Shown here piece by piece: positions 1 to 7,209 of a stretch of DNA of 64,000 nt. The position numbers and the translations under genes are program-made. Numbering within the stretch: the first letter of the stretch is position 1; every line of letters begins with the position of its first letter. The notes beneath the pieces are model-generated. The model did no database searches. It was not told where the DNA came from and saw nothing but the letters and a program-made list of their open reading frames with translations. This DNA is from a virus, in IMG/VR virus record IMGVR_UViG_3300033145_001255, positions 1 to 64,000 of that record; one strand, 5' to 3'.

Positions 1-243
1 CAACTAAATACAATACTTAACGAGGAATGCATTGTCATCAAGGGCGGCGAGGAACAACCAAGCGCGTTTCTGAAAGTCGAGTGCATAAAGGCAATGACGT
101 CTGAGAACAAGGAGGTTGCTAATCTATTATTCAAGCTCGGCAAGATAAAGGAAGCGCCCAAGGAAGTCGCGGGCAAGATTACACTCGGCTGGCAGACTTA
201 TACAGAAGAGCCGGAGAAAGACAAGAAGAAAAAGGATTCATAG
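1..243 (+). CDS. 3' end of a hypothetical protein
   Basis: Open from the first base in frame 1 and ending with TAG at 241-243; the start lies outside the window. The visible 80 residues are charged, with a Lys-rich tail (KDKKKKDS). No family is recognised. It runs in the same direction as the packaging genes that follow. Confidence 0.7.
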   Translation, partial: QLNTILNEECIVIKGGEEQPSAFLKVECIKAMTSENKEVANLLFKLGKIKEAPKEVAGKITLGWQTYTEEPEKDKKKKDS

Positions 244-329
244 TCTTCACCAGAGGACAAGCTGGCATGCGCGTATTCCCATGTGCGTGTGCCGGCATTC
301 ATAGTCTCCCATTCTTTGGGAGATCCCCT

Positions 330-358
330 GCGGGACAGGTTTCATATTCCTGTCCCGC
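330..358 (+). terminator. Perfect 10-bp hairpin
   Basis: GCGGGACAGG at 330-339 pairs with CCTGTCCCGC at 349-358 around a 9-nt AT-rich loop. It lies between the stop at 243 and the next start at 369. It has no long T-run, so it could be a terminator or a structured leader. Confidence 0.5.
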
Positions 359-368
359 GCTATTCATA

Positions 369-767
369 ATGAACGTAGAGACTCAAACGCGCACTCACAA
401 CGGAATGCTGAAAGAGCAGGAAATTAAGAAACTGTTGAAAGAGATAGAGTTCAAGACCGGCTCGTGGCAGGACTTGCAGGCAGACTATAAGAAGAACCAG
501 AGCAAGGAACTGACTCAGTCTGGCTTGGCAGGTATGTACGTAGTCTGGGTGAACTATTCCGACAGGACAGTATTCGCACAGGCTAAGCGCATATACGAGA
601 ACGAGGACAGGCATAATGATTTCCTGTTCAGGATTATTCTGAACGCGCTCAGTAAGATGGCAGTGTTCTATGACTTACTCGAGCTGTACGAGTTCGCGCG
701 CTATGGCGAGCTATTGCGCGAGCATCTAAAAGAGATTGGGATGTTGAAGAAGAACGCGGTTGATTAA
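369..767 (+). CDS. Hypothetical protein, mostly helical
   Basis: 132 residues from ATG 369; an in-frame ATG at 405 is also possible, and there is no clear SD. The frame is open upstream to 267, but that part crosses the hairpin at 330-358 and looks noncoding. The protein is rich in Lys and Glu with long amphipathic stretches. Its position just before a small gene, DUF3310 and the terminase would suit a packaging accessory such as a small terminase, but no motif shows this. Confidence 0.6.
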   Translation: MNVETQTRTHNGMLKEQEIKKLLKEIEFKTGSWQDLQADYKKNQSKELTQSGLAGMYVVWVNYSDRTVFAQAKRIYENEDRHNDFLFRIILNALSKMAVFYDLLELYEFARYGELLREHLKEIGMLKKNAVD

Positions 768-768
768 G

Positions 769-876
769 ATGGCGGCAGTAAGAGAATTTTTCGGGCCTGG
801 CGGGTCTGTGTTGATTGATATTGAAACTGGAAATATTATTGAACAGAAAAAGGAGTTGATGAACAATGACATGTAG
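769..876 (+). CDS. Small hypothetical protein (35 aa)
   Basis: Starts one base after the previous stop and overlaps the next gene by 11 nt. It encodes MAAVREFFGPGG followed by a short Ile-rich stretch. It is supported only by tight packing and neighbouring gene style. Confidence 0.4.
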   Translation: MAAVREFFGPGGSVLIDIETGNIIEQKKELMNNDM

Positions 877-1414
877 TTTAACAGACGAGCAGAGGAAGAG
901 CGGGCTATTGTGTCGCGCTATGGATTGCGAGGCGTGCAAGAAATACCGAGATAACAGAGAGGATATTGTGAACAAACCAGCGCATTATAACATAGGCAAG
1001 ATTCAGGCCTCAGATTATATCGCGGATCAGAAACTGGATTACTTTGACGGCAATGTTGTCAAGTATATAGCTCGTGCCAAACATAAAGGCACTGAACCAA
1101 CAGACAGAGAGAAAGCGCTATGGTATGTAATACGCGGGATGATTGATTGTATTGGTATTGATTCTGCGCTTAAGAGTGTAGAGGTTACTTTGAAACATTT
1201 CAAAGATGAAGAAGTCAACGAGCATACAGTACGCGCATGCCATGACTCGGACTTCAATGGTATAAGATGTTTAGATGATGGAGAACGTTACGGTTTCTTC
1301 AAGAGCGAGGAAGACCAGAGACCTAGTTCGTGTACTTGGATTGAGAAAGATGAAGCATATAGTTTGTTTGAGATATTTGGTATGACTCAAAGGAAGGGTT
1401 TCTCGCGATCTTAG
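866..1414 (+). CDS. DUF3310-family protein
   Basis: 182 residues. Residues about 34-95 carry the DUF3310 signature: NKPAHY, then a phrase resembling ASDYIADQKL, then GNVVKYIARA and a KALWYV helix. The family is widespread in phages and its function is unknown. A Cys cluster (about residues 3-25) precedes it, and about 90 unassigned residues follow. The start is preceded by AGGAGTTGATGAACA, the same leader used by the early genes at 52-61 kb. Confidence 0.85.
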   Translation: MTCSLTDEQRKSGLLCRAMDCEACKKYRDNREDIVNKPAHYNIGKIQASDYIADQKLDYFDGNVVKYIARAKHKGTEPTDREKALWYVIRGMIDCIGIDSALKSVEVTLKHFKDEEVNEHTVRACHDSDFNGIRCLDDGERYGFFKSEEDQRPSSCTWIEKDEAYSLFEIFGMTQRKGFSRS

Positions 1415-1563
1415 ACCATTCATCATAATGGAAATTAGCAGTAAGTCCTATCCGACCTAAGTCCAAGTATGCTATCTGATACTGATAGCTGCGGAATGAC
1501 GACGGGCAGCAGTTGAACTGGGGTGGCGCATGCGCCCCCCCACCAATAATTACGAGTGATATC
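1415..1563 (+). other. Structured leader before the terminase
   Basis: GCTATC 1471-1476 pairs with GATAGC 1484-1489. The perfect palindrome GGCGCATGCGCC lies at 1525-1536, followed by a C-run. A frame open from 1513 crosses this hairpin, so ATG 1564 is preferred as the terminase start. A role as terminator or 5' leader is inferred. Confidence 0.4.
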
Positions 1564-3213
1564 ATGCCAGAAGTACTACAGATAAAACTGGACTACAAGC
1601 CGCACAAGTTCCAGCAGCAATTCCACGCCAGCCAGAAGATGATACGACTTATGAGTAGCGGGATTCGCGGCGGGAAAAGTGTCGGATTAGTTATGGAAGC
1701 TATCAAGCTCGCGCATGCGGGCTGGCTTACATTCAAAGTACCAAATGAAGGATGTATAGTCTCACCAACCTTCCCGATGCAAAGGGATATCTTGCTACCT
1801 ATTTTTAATAGTGTAATAGAAAAGGCAGAAGCTCAAAGCGGATTTAAACTAGTCAGACAGTTCAACAAGAACGAGATGATATGCAACTTCGCAAACGGCA
1901 GTAGGATACTATTCAGAAGTGCCGAGTTCCCCGACAGACTGCGCGGTCCTAAGTTCCAGTGGTTCGCACTCGACGAGCCGCGCGAGATGAAGAAGGAAAT
2001 CTACCCTGTCATGCATGGGCGTATCGCAGACTCGGACGGATGCGGCATCCTGGCGACAACGACAAAAGGGCATGATTGGGTTTATAATGATATTATAAAA
2101 CCGTTCAACGAGAAGACAGACATGGACCTGGATGTTATCAGGTGGACGTCTTACGACAATCCGTACTTCCCGAAGCACAGGATAGAGAAGCTAAAGCAGT
2201 TATACACCGAAGAGTTCTTCAAGCAGGAATGCATGGCGGATATCATTGCCATCAAGGGCGTGGTCTATAAGGACTTCTCGCGCTTCAAGCATGTGCAGGA
2301 CTTCTCACTCGACAGGCTGCGCGGGTTCATTGCCGGGGTTGACTTCGGCTATAACCAGCCCGCGATTGTATTGGTGGGTTTCGATGCTGACGGCGCGGCC
2401 TATGTCTGCGACGAATGGTACGAGTCCGAGAAACTCACGTCTGATATTATCGGGGTCTTGAAATCATGGCAGCAGCAGTACAAGCTTGATATTGTGCTGT
2501 GTGATCCTGCCGACCCGGGCGCTATCAAGGAATTGCAGGACGCTAACCTGCCGGCAGTGCCAGCCAATAACGCGGTGGCAGTCGGTATCAATAAGGTAAG
2601 TGAATACCTGCGCCCCGGCAGGCTGACTATCCACTCGCAATGCGTCAATCTGATTAAAGAGATTGAGGTCTATCATTACCGCGAGGGGACTGACGCGCCA
2701 GTTAAGGTTTATGACCATGCGTGCTTCCCGGCAGGTACTATGATAAATTTGAAGGACGGTGACAAGCCAATCGAGAAGGTTGAAGTTGGTGACATGGCGC
2801 TGACTCGCAAGGGCTACAGGAAGGTATTGGTTAGCGGAATGACAGGCAAACACGAAGCATTAGTTAGAATAGACCTAGACTTTGGCACTGTTCTTAGATG
2901 TACTGCCAACCATCCTATCTTTGCCTGGCGCGGTGAAGACGTGCAAGGTAGATTCATACGCGCGGATAACCTCACACTTAATGATTTTGTAATGCTGCAA
3001 CCTAAACTTTCTCAAATTGCTCAACAGATAAATATCAATAAATTGAGTCATCTGGATAAATTTGAGCCAGTCTATAACCTCGAAGTTGAAGACATGCACG
3101 AATATTTCGCCAATGGCATACTGGTTTCAAATTGTGACGCGCTCAGGTATAGCCTCGTTGGCGCCAAGAAAGAGGAAGAAGCCAAGCAGCCGGATTATGT
3201 TGTTAGCTGGTAA
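1564..3213 (+). CDS. terL: Terminase large subunit with mini-intein
   Basis: 549 residues including a 137-residue intein; the spliced product would be 412 aa, normal for TerL. It is the packaging motor: an N-terminal ATPase and a C-terminal nuclease that cuts concatemers. Walker A-like SSGIRGGKS is at residues 31-39 and the Walker B-like phrase is WFALDEP. ATTTKG looks like the coupling motif. The nuclease shows GVDFGYNQPA and LCDPADPG, with the last acidic site in DHA/CDALRYSL, which the intein splits. ATG 1564 is chosen over 1513 because the earlier frame crosses a GC-rich palindrome. Confidence 0.93.
   Translation: MPEVLQIKLDYKPHKFQQQFHASQKMIRLMSSGIRGGKSVGLVMEAIKLAHAGWLTFKVPNEGCIVSPTFPMQRDILLPIFNSVIEKAEAQSGFKLVRQFNKNEMICNFANGSRILFRSAEFPDRLRGPKFQWFALDEPREMKKEIYPVMHGRIADSDGCGILATTTKGHDWVYNDIIKPFNEKTDMDLDVIRWTSYDNPYFPKHRIEKLKQLYTEEFFKQECMADIIAIKGVVYKDFSRFKHVQDFSLDRLRGFIAGVDFGYNQPAIVLVGFDADGAAYVCDEWYESEKLTSDIIGVLKSWQQQYKLDIVLCDPADPGAIKELQDANLPAVPANNAVAVGINKVSEYLRPGRLTIHSQCVNLIKEIEVYHYREGTDAPVKVYDHACFPAGTMINLKDGDKPIEKVEVGDMALTRKGYRKVLVSGMTGKHEALVRIDLDFGTVLRCTANHPIFAWRGEDVQGRFIRADNLTLNDFVMLQPKLSQIAQQININKLSHLDKFEPVYNLEVEDMHEYFANGILVSNCDALRYSLVGAKKEEEAKQPDYVVSW
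2722..3132 (+). other. Mini-intein in the TerL nuclease domain
   Basis: 137 residues from Cys (TGC 2722) to Asn (AAT 3130), followed by Cys as the +1 nucleophile. Hint features are CFPAGTMINLKDG at the N-terminus, the block-B-like CTANHPIFAW and the C-terminal block ending ANGILVSN. No homing endonuclease fits in this length. The penultimate residue is Ser instead of the usual His. Removal restores DHACDALRYS, which carries the conserved nuclease Asp. Confidence 0.92.
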
Positions 3214-3296
3214 ACTCCCACAGTTTTACAAATATCCCATAGTTTGACAGAACTCCTACAGTTTGACAAAACTCCCAACCTTTGTCTAAACTCACA
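3214..3296. repeat. Iteron family 1, 19-nt period
   Basis: Four degenerate direct repeats of ACTCCCAYAGTTTKACAAA, with their CCCA-like core at 3217, 3236, 3255 and 3274, exactly 19 nt apart. A partial fifth core lies near 3293. The array starts immediately after the terminase stop. Such spacing is typical of initiator, partition or repressor binding arrays. Confidence 0.75.
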
Positions 3297-3299
3297 TGT

Positions 3300-3760
3300 T
3301 AGTTACTGCGCGTGATTAATACTGCACGTTTGTCATAACTGTCAAGCTTTTGTATAACTATCAATGCACAACTCTTGTGCATTTATGGGAAACTATGTGT
3401 AGTATTTTGACAATATTATATGGATGTTCTAAACAGAATCCTCAGATAATATATTAATTTCACCAATCGCATACATAGACCGCACTCGCGCTTCAACGGA
3501 ATTTATCTATTTGATATTTTATGATTTGATATCTCCATCATTTTCAAATTCATCCACAAAATTACAGCACCATAATTTGTGTGATTCAGAACAAAGAACA
3601 AAATATTTTCTCGAATAATTAAATACATTGCTTGTAGTGAATTTTTAGAATCTAAAATTTCAAGACACAGTAACAGTTAGTTATATACTTTAATATATAT
3701 ATATATAACATAATAATATAATAATATATATATATATAATAATGTTCTTGAAAGGGCAAT
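3300..3760. other. AT-rich noncoding region, candidate unwinding element
   Basis: No credible gene. It contains the palindrome AATGCACAActcTTGTGCATT (about 3363-3383), whose right half continues as an inverted copy of iteron family 2 (3376-3388). The alternating TA tracts at 3690-3745 are the most AT-rich DNA in the window. Between two iteron arrays this suggests an origin or partition locus. Confidence 0.6.
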
Positions 3761-3783
3761 AATCGTACTCCCCACTATGTTCC

Positions 3784-3870
3784 CCATAAATGCACAACCT
3801 CCCCATAAATGCACACCTTACCCATAAATGCACAACTATCTAACAGAAGATATTTAAAGATAAATGCACA
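3784..3870. repeat. Iteron family 2, CCATAAATGCACA
   Basis: Exact copies start at 3784, 3803 and 3822 (19-nt period). A partial copy is at 3860-3870 and an inverted copy lies at 3376-3388. The array ends 11 nt before the start of the winged-helix-like gene at 3881, so that protein may bind here and control itself. Confidence 0.85.
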
Positions 3871-3880
3871 ACTGTTGAAC

Positions 3881-4144
3881 ATGGTAAAATATAGTGGTGC
3901 TGTCCAATATGGTGAAGATACAGAAGAATACGTTTTAACTGTAGTTGACAGCATGCCGAAAACGTGCAACAAGATAACCGAGCTTGCACGAGTAAATTAT
4001 TCTGATGATATAAGTCGCCGGGTCATAAATCGCATTCTGAATAAGTTACACAAGCAAAACAGAATAGGATGTATTACAGGTGTGAGTAAGTGGAAGTTAT
4101 GGACAGACAATGCAACAGCAAAACAACTGAACTCGAAGTACTAG
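3881..4144 (+). CDS. Small winged-helix-like DNA-binding protein
   Basis: 87 residues from ATG 3881, just after the iterons. A longer frame from 3809 runs through the repeats and is rejected. The middle (KITELARVNYSDDISRRVIN, then ILNKLHKQNRIG) resembles a helix-turn-helix plus wing. It could be a repressor, partition or initiator protein for the adjacent sites. The 3' end overlaps the next gene by 46 nt. Confidence 0.65.
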   Translation: MVKYSGAVQYGEDTEEYVLTVVDSMPKTCNKITELARVNYSDDISRRVINRILNKLHKQNRIGCITGVSKWKLWTDNATAKQLNSKY

Positions 4145-4365
4145 AGGTCAAGGAATCTATTGCCCTTTACAGGCATGGTTCGGACATAGTATGTCAGAAG
4201 ATTCTCGAAAGGATTTATTCAATGGACAAATATAGATCCTGGACTGCGAGCCAGTTCTATGATTATGGCAAGCGCGAGAAGGTCCGGCTTGCGCTAGAGA
4301 AATTGGTTAAGAAAGGATACTTAATAAAAGTCAAATCGTTGCCAGTATTCTACAACAGGAAGTAA
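4099..4365 (+). CDS. Second small winged-helix-like protein
   Basis: 88 residues. GTG 4090 is an alternative start. The C-terminal half (WTASQFYDYGKREKVRLALE, then LVKKGYLIKV) has the helix-turn-helix and basic wing pattern of small archaeal regulators. It overlaps the preceding gene, suggesting coupled expression and possibly a two-protein complex on the iterons. Confidence 0.65.
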   Translation: MDRQCNSKTTELEVLEVKESIALYRHGSDIVCQKILERIYSMDKYRSWTASQFYDYGKREKVRLALEKLVKKGYLIKVKSLPVFYNRK

Positions 4366-4369
4366 TCTT

Positions 4370-4624
4370 ATGGACGCGCCAATCATGAGCGAGCAGGAAC
4401 TGTTCGAGTCTGAACACTGGCAGGAAATAGCCAGTCGAGTTATAGTCAGCAGGCGCTATGCCATCGGCAGCGTGGTATTATTGCGCAATATGTACGGCAT
4501 CATCATGTCGCCAGCCGAGATCATTATGCATGCAAAAGAAACAATCAAGACTCCTGTAACGCGCCCAGTGAATAAGGGCAAGAGTATCCCGCAAATGTTA
4601 TCTGAGATGAAGGTGAAATCATGA
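4370..4624 (+). CDS. Hypothetical protein
   Basis: 84 residues, no recognised family. It begins 5 nt after the previous stop and ends in an ATGA overlap with the next start, so it belongs to the same operon. Confidence 0.6.
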   Translation: MDAPIMSEQELFESEHWQEIASRVIVSRRYAIGSVVLLRNMYGIIMSPAEIIMHAKETIKTPVTRPVNKGKSIPQMLSEMKVKS

Positions 4625-5109
4625 AAATAGATATTGATGAGAAAGACATTCTGTGGGTTGAGTCTGTCTTGCGCAAGTTAGACTTCGTGAAGTGGGACAG
4701 ATACGGCGCAGATGTAAATAAAAATGTAGCAGTGTATGGATGGATTGACAGACCAAAAGACAATTACAAAGATTTTATAGTATTGGATTTCAAAACATCA
4801 AATCCATTACATATAGATTATATTTCTTCAAGCGCCAGATACGCAACAAAGATACACAAATTATTGTATGGAACAACTGCAAAACTCGGCGAGTGCCTGC
4901 GCGTCGAGGACAAGTTTAAAATCAAGAACTGTATTAAGCTATGCCCGGATGATGCAGACACAACACCATATGATAAGTGGTGTTCTGAAAGCAAAGACGG
5001 ATATTTTTGCTCTCGCAAAAGAGGACACAAAAAAGACAAAACACTAAAGAATCCAGAAGAACATCATGCTCATGCATCTCATGGAGAATGTAAACTGGTG
5101 TGGAAATGA
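4621..5109 (+). CDS. Hypothetical protein with C-terminal Cys/His motif
   Basis: 162 residues. The N-terminal 100 are not recognised. The C-terminus holds WCSESKDGYFCSRKRGH, then HHAHASHGECKLVW, a likely metal-binding module. The same pattern (Cys-x-Arg-Lys-x-Gly-His, HHAHA, Gly-x-Cys, Val-Trp) forms the entire 55-aa protein at 59839-60006. Start and stop overlap the neighbours (ATGA on both sides). Confidence 0.7.
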   Translation: MKIDIDEKDILWVESVLRKLDFVKWDRYGADVNKNVAVYGWIDRPKDNYKDFIVLDFKTSNPLHIDYISSSARYATKIHKLLYGTTAKLGECLRVEDKFKIKNCIKLCPDDADTTPYDKWCSESKDGYFCSRKRGHKKDKTLKNPEEHHAHASHGECKLVWK

Positions 5110-5255
5110 TATGCAAATTCTGCAAGGCATCCTCGAAGGACTCGAACATGTGGACAACCGCGCACTTGAAGACAGGCAAGATACACTCGTGCCCGAAGTG
5201 CTATCCGAGAATGGAGAAGTATTTGTTCGAGTTGCGGCGCGCAAACAAGAATTAA
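5106..5255 (+). CDS. Zinc-ribbon-like protein (49 aa)
   Basis: Starts in an ATGA overlap with the previous stop. CKFC near the N-terminus and CPKC near residue 30 form a two-CxxC ribbon, followed by a basic helix. This frame is preferred to the longer frame 5066-5266, which has no cysteine pattern and overlaps deeply. The target is unknown. Confidence 0.65.
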   Translation: MICKFCKASSKDSNMWTTAHLKTGKIHSCPKCYPRMEKYLFELRRANKN

Positions 5256-5300
5256 TTTATTTCTAACGCCTGCGGCGGTATAGCCCTAACACGTCGCCCA

Positions 5301-5420
5301 AAGCTTAATCTTCCTTTCGGTCTGCGGACACGAAACGAAGTTAAGCTTACATAAATTCCATTGGCTCGGTCTGGTTCAGTGGAATTTAATGTGCGCCATA
5401 TTCGGAGCTTGGATTCAAGC
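5301..5420 (+). ncRNA. Three-stem structured element, copy 1
   Basis: Stem 1 (5301-5348): AAGCTTAA pairs with TTAAGCTT, inside which lie CTTC/GAAG, TTTCG/CGAAA and GTC-TGCG-GAC. Stem 2 (5353-5387): AAATTCCA with TGGAATTT. Stem 3 (5407-5420): GCTTG-GATT-CAAGC. The same architecture with changed but still paired stem bases occurs at 28237-28364. It could be an RNA motif, a riboswitch-like leader or a folded DNA site. No known class is recognised. Confidence 0.7.
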
Positions 5421-5450
5421 GTCTCGAAGAAGGCGCGGATTCGGAGGTTG

Positions 5451-5582
5451 ATGAACATGAGTTTGAAAACAGATGTAGTATGTCAGTGTTGCGGTTGTTT
5501 AACTAATAATCCTGTGCCTGTTGGCAGGCATAATATTTGCCAGACATGTGCTGATTTAAAATTACCATGGGTGGTCGCATGA
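5451..5582 (+). CDS. Cys-rich zinc-ribbon-like protein (43 aa)
   Basis: ATG 5451 directly follows the SD GGAGGTTG. CQCCGC and CQTC form a likely metal-binding ribbon. It is absent from the second copy of the element at 28 kb. Its stop overlaps the next ORF (ATGA). Confidence 0.65.
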   Translation: MNMSLKTDVVCQCCGCLTNNPVPVGRHNICQTCADLKLPWVVA

Positions 5583-5695
5583 TAGTCAATCGCAAATACA
5601 TGCGCCAGTTCAAAGACTATAACTGGAACACCAGGAATGATATCCTCGACATGGTAAGTACGCAGTGCGTGCATAACATATTCAGCAGTAATTGA
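5579..5695 (+). CDS. 38-aa conserved micro-protein, copy 1
   Basis: Encodes a peptide ending VSTQCVHNIFSSN. The paralogue at 28392-28508 has the same length and shares VNR-x-YM, FKDY-x-W and the C-terminal 13 residues. The 5' halves differ in DNA yet keep these residues, which suggests selection on the peptide. No known family. Confidence 0.65.
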   Translation: MIVNRKYMRQFKDYNWNTRNDILDMVSTQCVHNIFSSN

Positions 5696-5764
5696 TTCTG
5701 CTTTATTTTTTTTATATTTAAATGATAAGCGCCAATAGACCTTGGCTCGATTGGTGAGGGCGCA
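5652..5764. repeat. 113-nt direct repeat, copy 1 (end of micro-ORF to hairpin)
   Basis: Identical to 28465-28577 except for three bases at 5734-5736. It covers the 3' end of the 38-aa ORF, a T8 tract, an AT-rich stretch and a hairpin with GCGCC 5729-5733 pairing GGCGC 5759-5763 around a 25-nt loop. The hairpin recurs at 61518-61556. Confidence 0.9.
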
Positions 5765-5860
5765 ATCATACGCGCCCTGTCAACCAGTGCCATTGGCTCG
5801 GGCGCGCAATAACAATAAAAAGATATCCACTAATATACTACTGTTCATAAACTCTGAAAT

Positions 5861-5911
5861 GGCAGGGGTTGTTTTCGCTTCCTCACCGAAGTTTTTGCCC
5901 CTGCTTTTCTT
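5861..5911 (+). terminator. GC hairpin followed by TTTTCTT
   Basis: GCAGGGG near 5862 pairs with CCCCTGC ending at 5904, with an inner CTTC/GAAG stem, then TTTTCTT. It separates the element operon from the virion operon. Confidence 0.75.
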
Positions 5912-5926
5912 ATCACAAAAACAGAA

Positions 5927-5939
5927 CTTATAAATACTA
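5927..5939 (+). promoter_or_regulatory. Archaeal TATA box for the portal operon
   Basis: CTTATAAATACTA, with the start codon 22 nt downstream, so the message is nearly leaderless. The same sequence precedes several other transcription units. Confidence 0.8.
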
Positions 5940-5960
5940 CTAAACTATAAAGTTACTTCT

Positions 5961-7205
5961 ATGTCGTTATATTCCAGGTTTTCTCAGTTCGCGCGCAATT
6001 TCAGCAAGACTCAACCAAAGGCATTAATCACGTCAGGCCCGAACCTGAACGAGTTCTCAATGAGCGACCAGAAAAACGAACGGATATCAATGGAGGACCT
6101 AGAGAAATGGTATATCAAAAGCCCGCTGGTATTCTCGTCAATCAATATCTTCTCGGATATGTGTTTCGGTAAGGGCGGGTACTGCAAGTCTGACGACCCG
6201 GAAGCTGAGAAACTATGCGAGCGCTCGGTACAGGTAACGAGTTTCAAGCCGACTACTATATCGTGTATCGGTCATACAATTCTATACGGTCAGGCATTCC
6301 AGGAGATACTGTGGTCGAACGAGGGCGAGGGCACAGAGATTGAAGGCTATGTACTAATGGACCCGAAGTCAATCGAGCCTAAGTGGGATAACCATGCGAC
6401 CATACTCCGTTACGAGCAGAAGATTGAAGGCGCTATTGACCATGACAAAGCGCCTAAATGGATTATCTACGAAGAGAACGAGGACGGGACAGTGGGCGAG
6501 AAGAACCAGAACCCATCTATGATATATTATCGGTTCTTTCGGATAGCAGACAACATGCGCGGTATCGGATTTGTCGAGCCGATTTTTCGGAAACTGGAAA
6601 TATACGAAGATATCCTGTTATCTACTAAGGAGATATTCCACAAGTTCGCGTATCCGATGATGCATATAACCAGTAGTTCCGCAAAGTCTAAGTCGGAGAT
6701 GGATAACTTGACGAAGATGTTCAGAGGATTCTGGCGCAAGTCATTCCACGCGACAGGCGAGTCTATCAAGTTTAATCTGCTGAGTGCAAACAGTAAGATC
6801 CCGCAGCTTAAAGGCGAGCGAGAGTCTATTCTGGACGAAATCATTACCGGCTTACGGATACCTAAGCCATTCTTATTAGGCAAGTCAGAATCTTCTGGCT
6901 TGGGCCAGGGTGATATCAAAACTCTACGCGAGAATATAGCAACAGAAGTTTCAATGCTGCAACCGAAATTATCTCAGATAATCGAGGAACAGATTTTCAA
7001 GCCATTACTGGCGAAGAATGATATCAATGCAACTGTCAAGTGGAACTGGCATCCTGTCCGCGCTAAGGACGAGGCAGCTGAGATTGATATTACTATCAAG
7101 AAAATCAAGGAAATCTCAGACGCGAAGATGGCCGGGCTTATGACAGACGAGCAAGGGCAGGCAGCGTTCGATAAATACGTAGAGAACAAAAAAGACACGG
7201 TGTAA
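5961..7205 (+). CDS. Portal protein
   Basis: 414 residues, normal for an HK97/SPP1-type portal, the dodecameric DNA channel at the capsid vertex. The family-like core is MRGIGFVEPIF (about residues 194-204) followed by a helical stem region and LRIPKPFLLGKSE near residue 300. It lies between terminase and protease, as in many tailed viruses. It has its own TATA box and ends 4 nt before the next gene. The phrase MLQPKLSQI also occurs in the intein. Confidence 0.9.
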   Translation: MSLYSRFSQFARNFSKTQPKALITSGPNLNEFSMSDQKNERISMEDLEKWYIKSPLVFSSINIFSDMCFGKGGYCKSDDPEAEKLCERSVQVTSFKPTTISCIGHTILYGQAFQEILWSNEGEGTEIEGYVLMDPKSIEPKWDNHATILRYEQKIEGAIDHDKAPKWIIYEENEDGTVGEKNQNPSMIYYRFFRIADNMRGIGFVEPIFRKLEIYEDILLSTKEIFHKFAYPMMHITSSSAKSKSEMDNLTKMFRGFWRKSFHATGESIKFNLLSANSKIPQLKGERESILDEIITGLRIPKPFLLGKSESSGLGQGDIKTLRENIATEVSMLQPKLSQIIEEQIFKPLLAKNDINATVKWNWHPVRAKDEAAEIDITIKKIKEISDAKMAGLMTDEQGQAAFDKYVENKKDTV

Positions 7206-7209
7206 AATC

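Noticed and set aside
3784-3834. CRISPR array
   Set aside because: Repeats are 13 nt with 6-nt AT-rich gaps, far too short, and no cas genes are present.
3809-3880. Upstream extension of the 3881 gene
   Set aside because: This part is made of the iteron repeats, and a better start lies at ATG 3881.
5066-5266. 66-codon frame before the structured element
   Set aside because: The overlapping frame 5106-5255 has an ATGA junction and two CxxC pairs and is the better gene.
5729-5763. tRNA or tRNA fragment
   Set aside because: The loop resembles a D-arm (GGCTCGATTGGTGAG), but no anticodon arm, T-arm or acceptor stem follows at any of the three loci.
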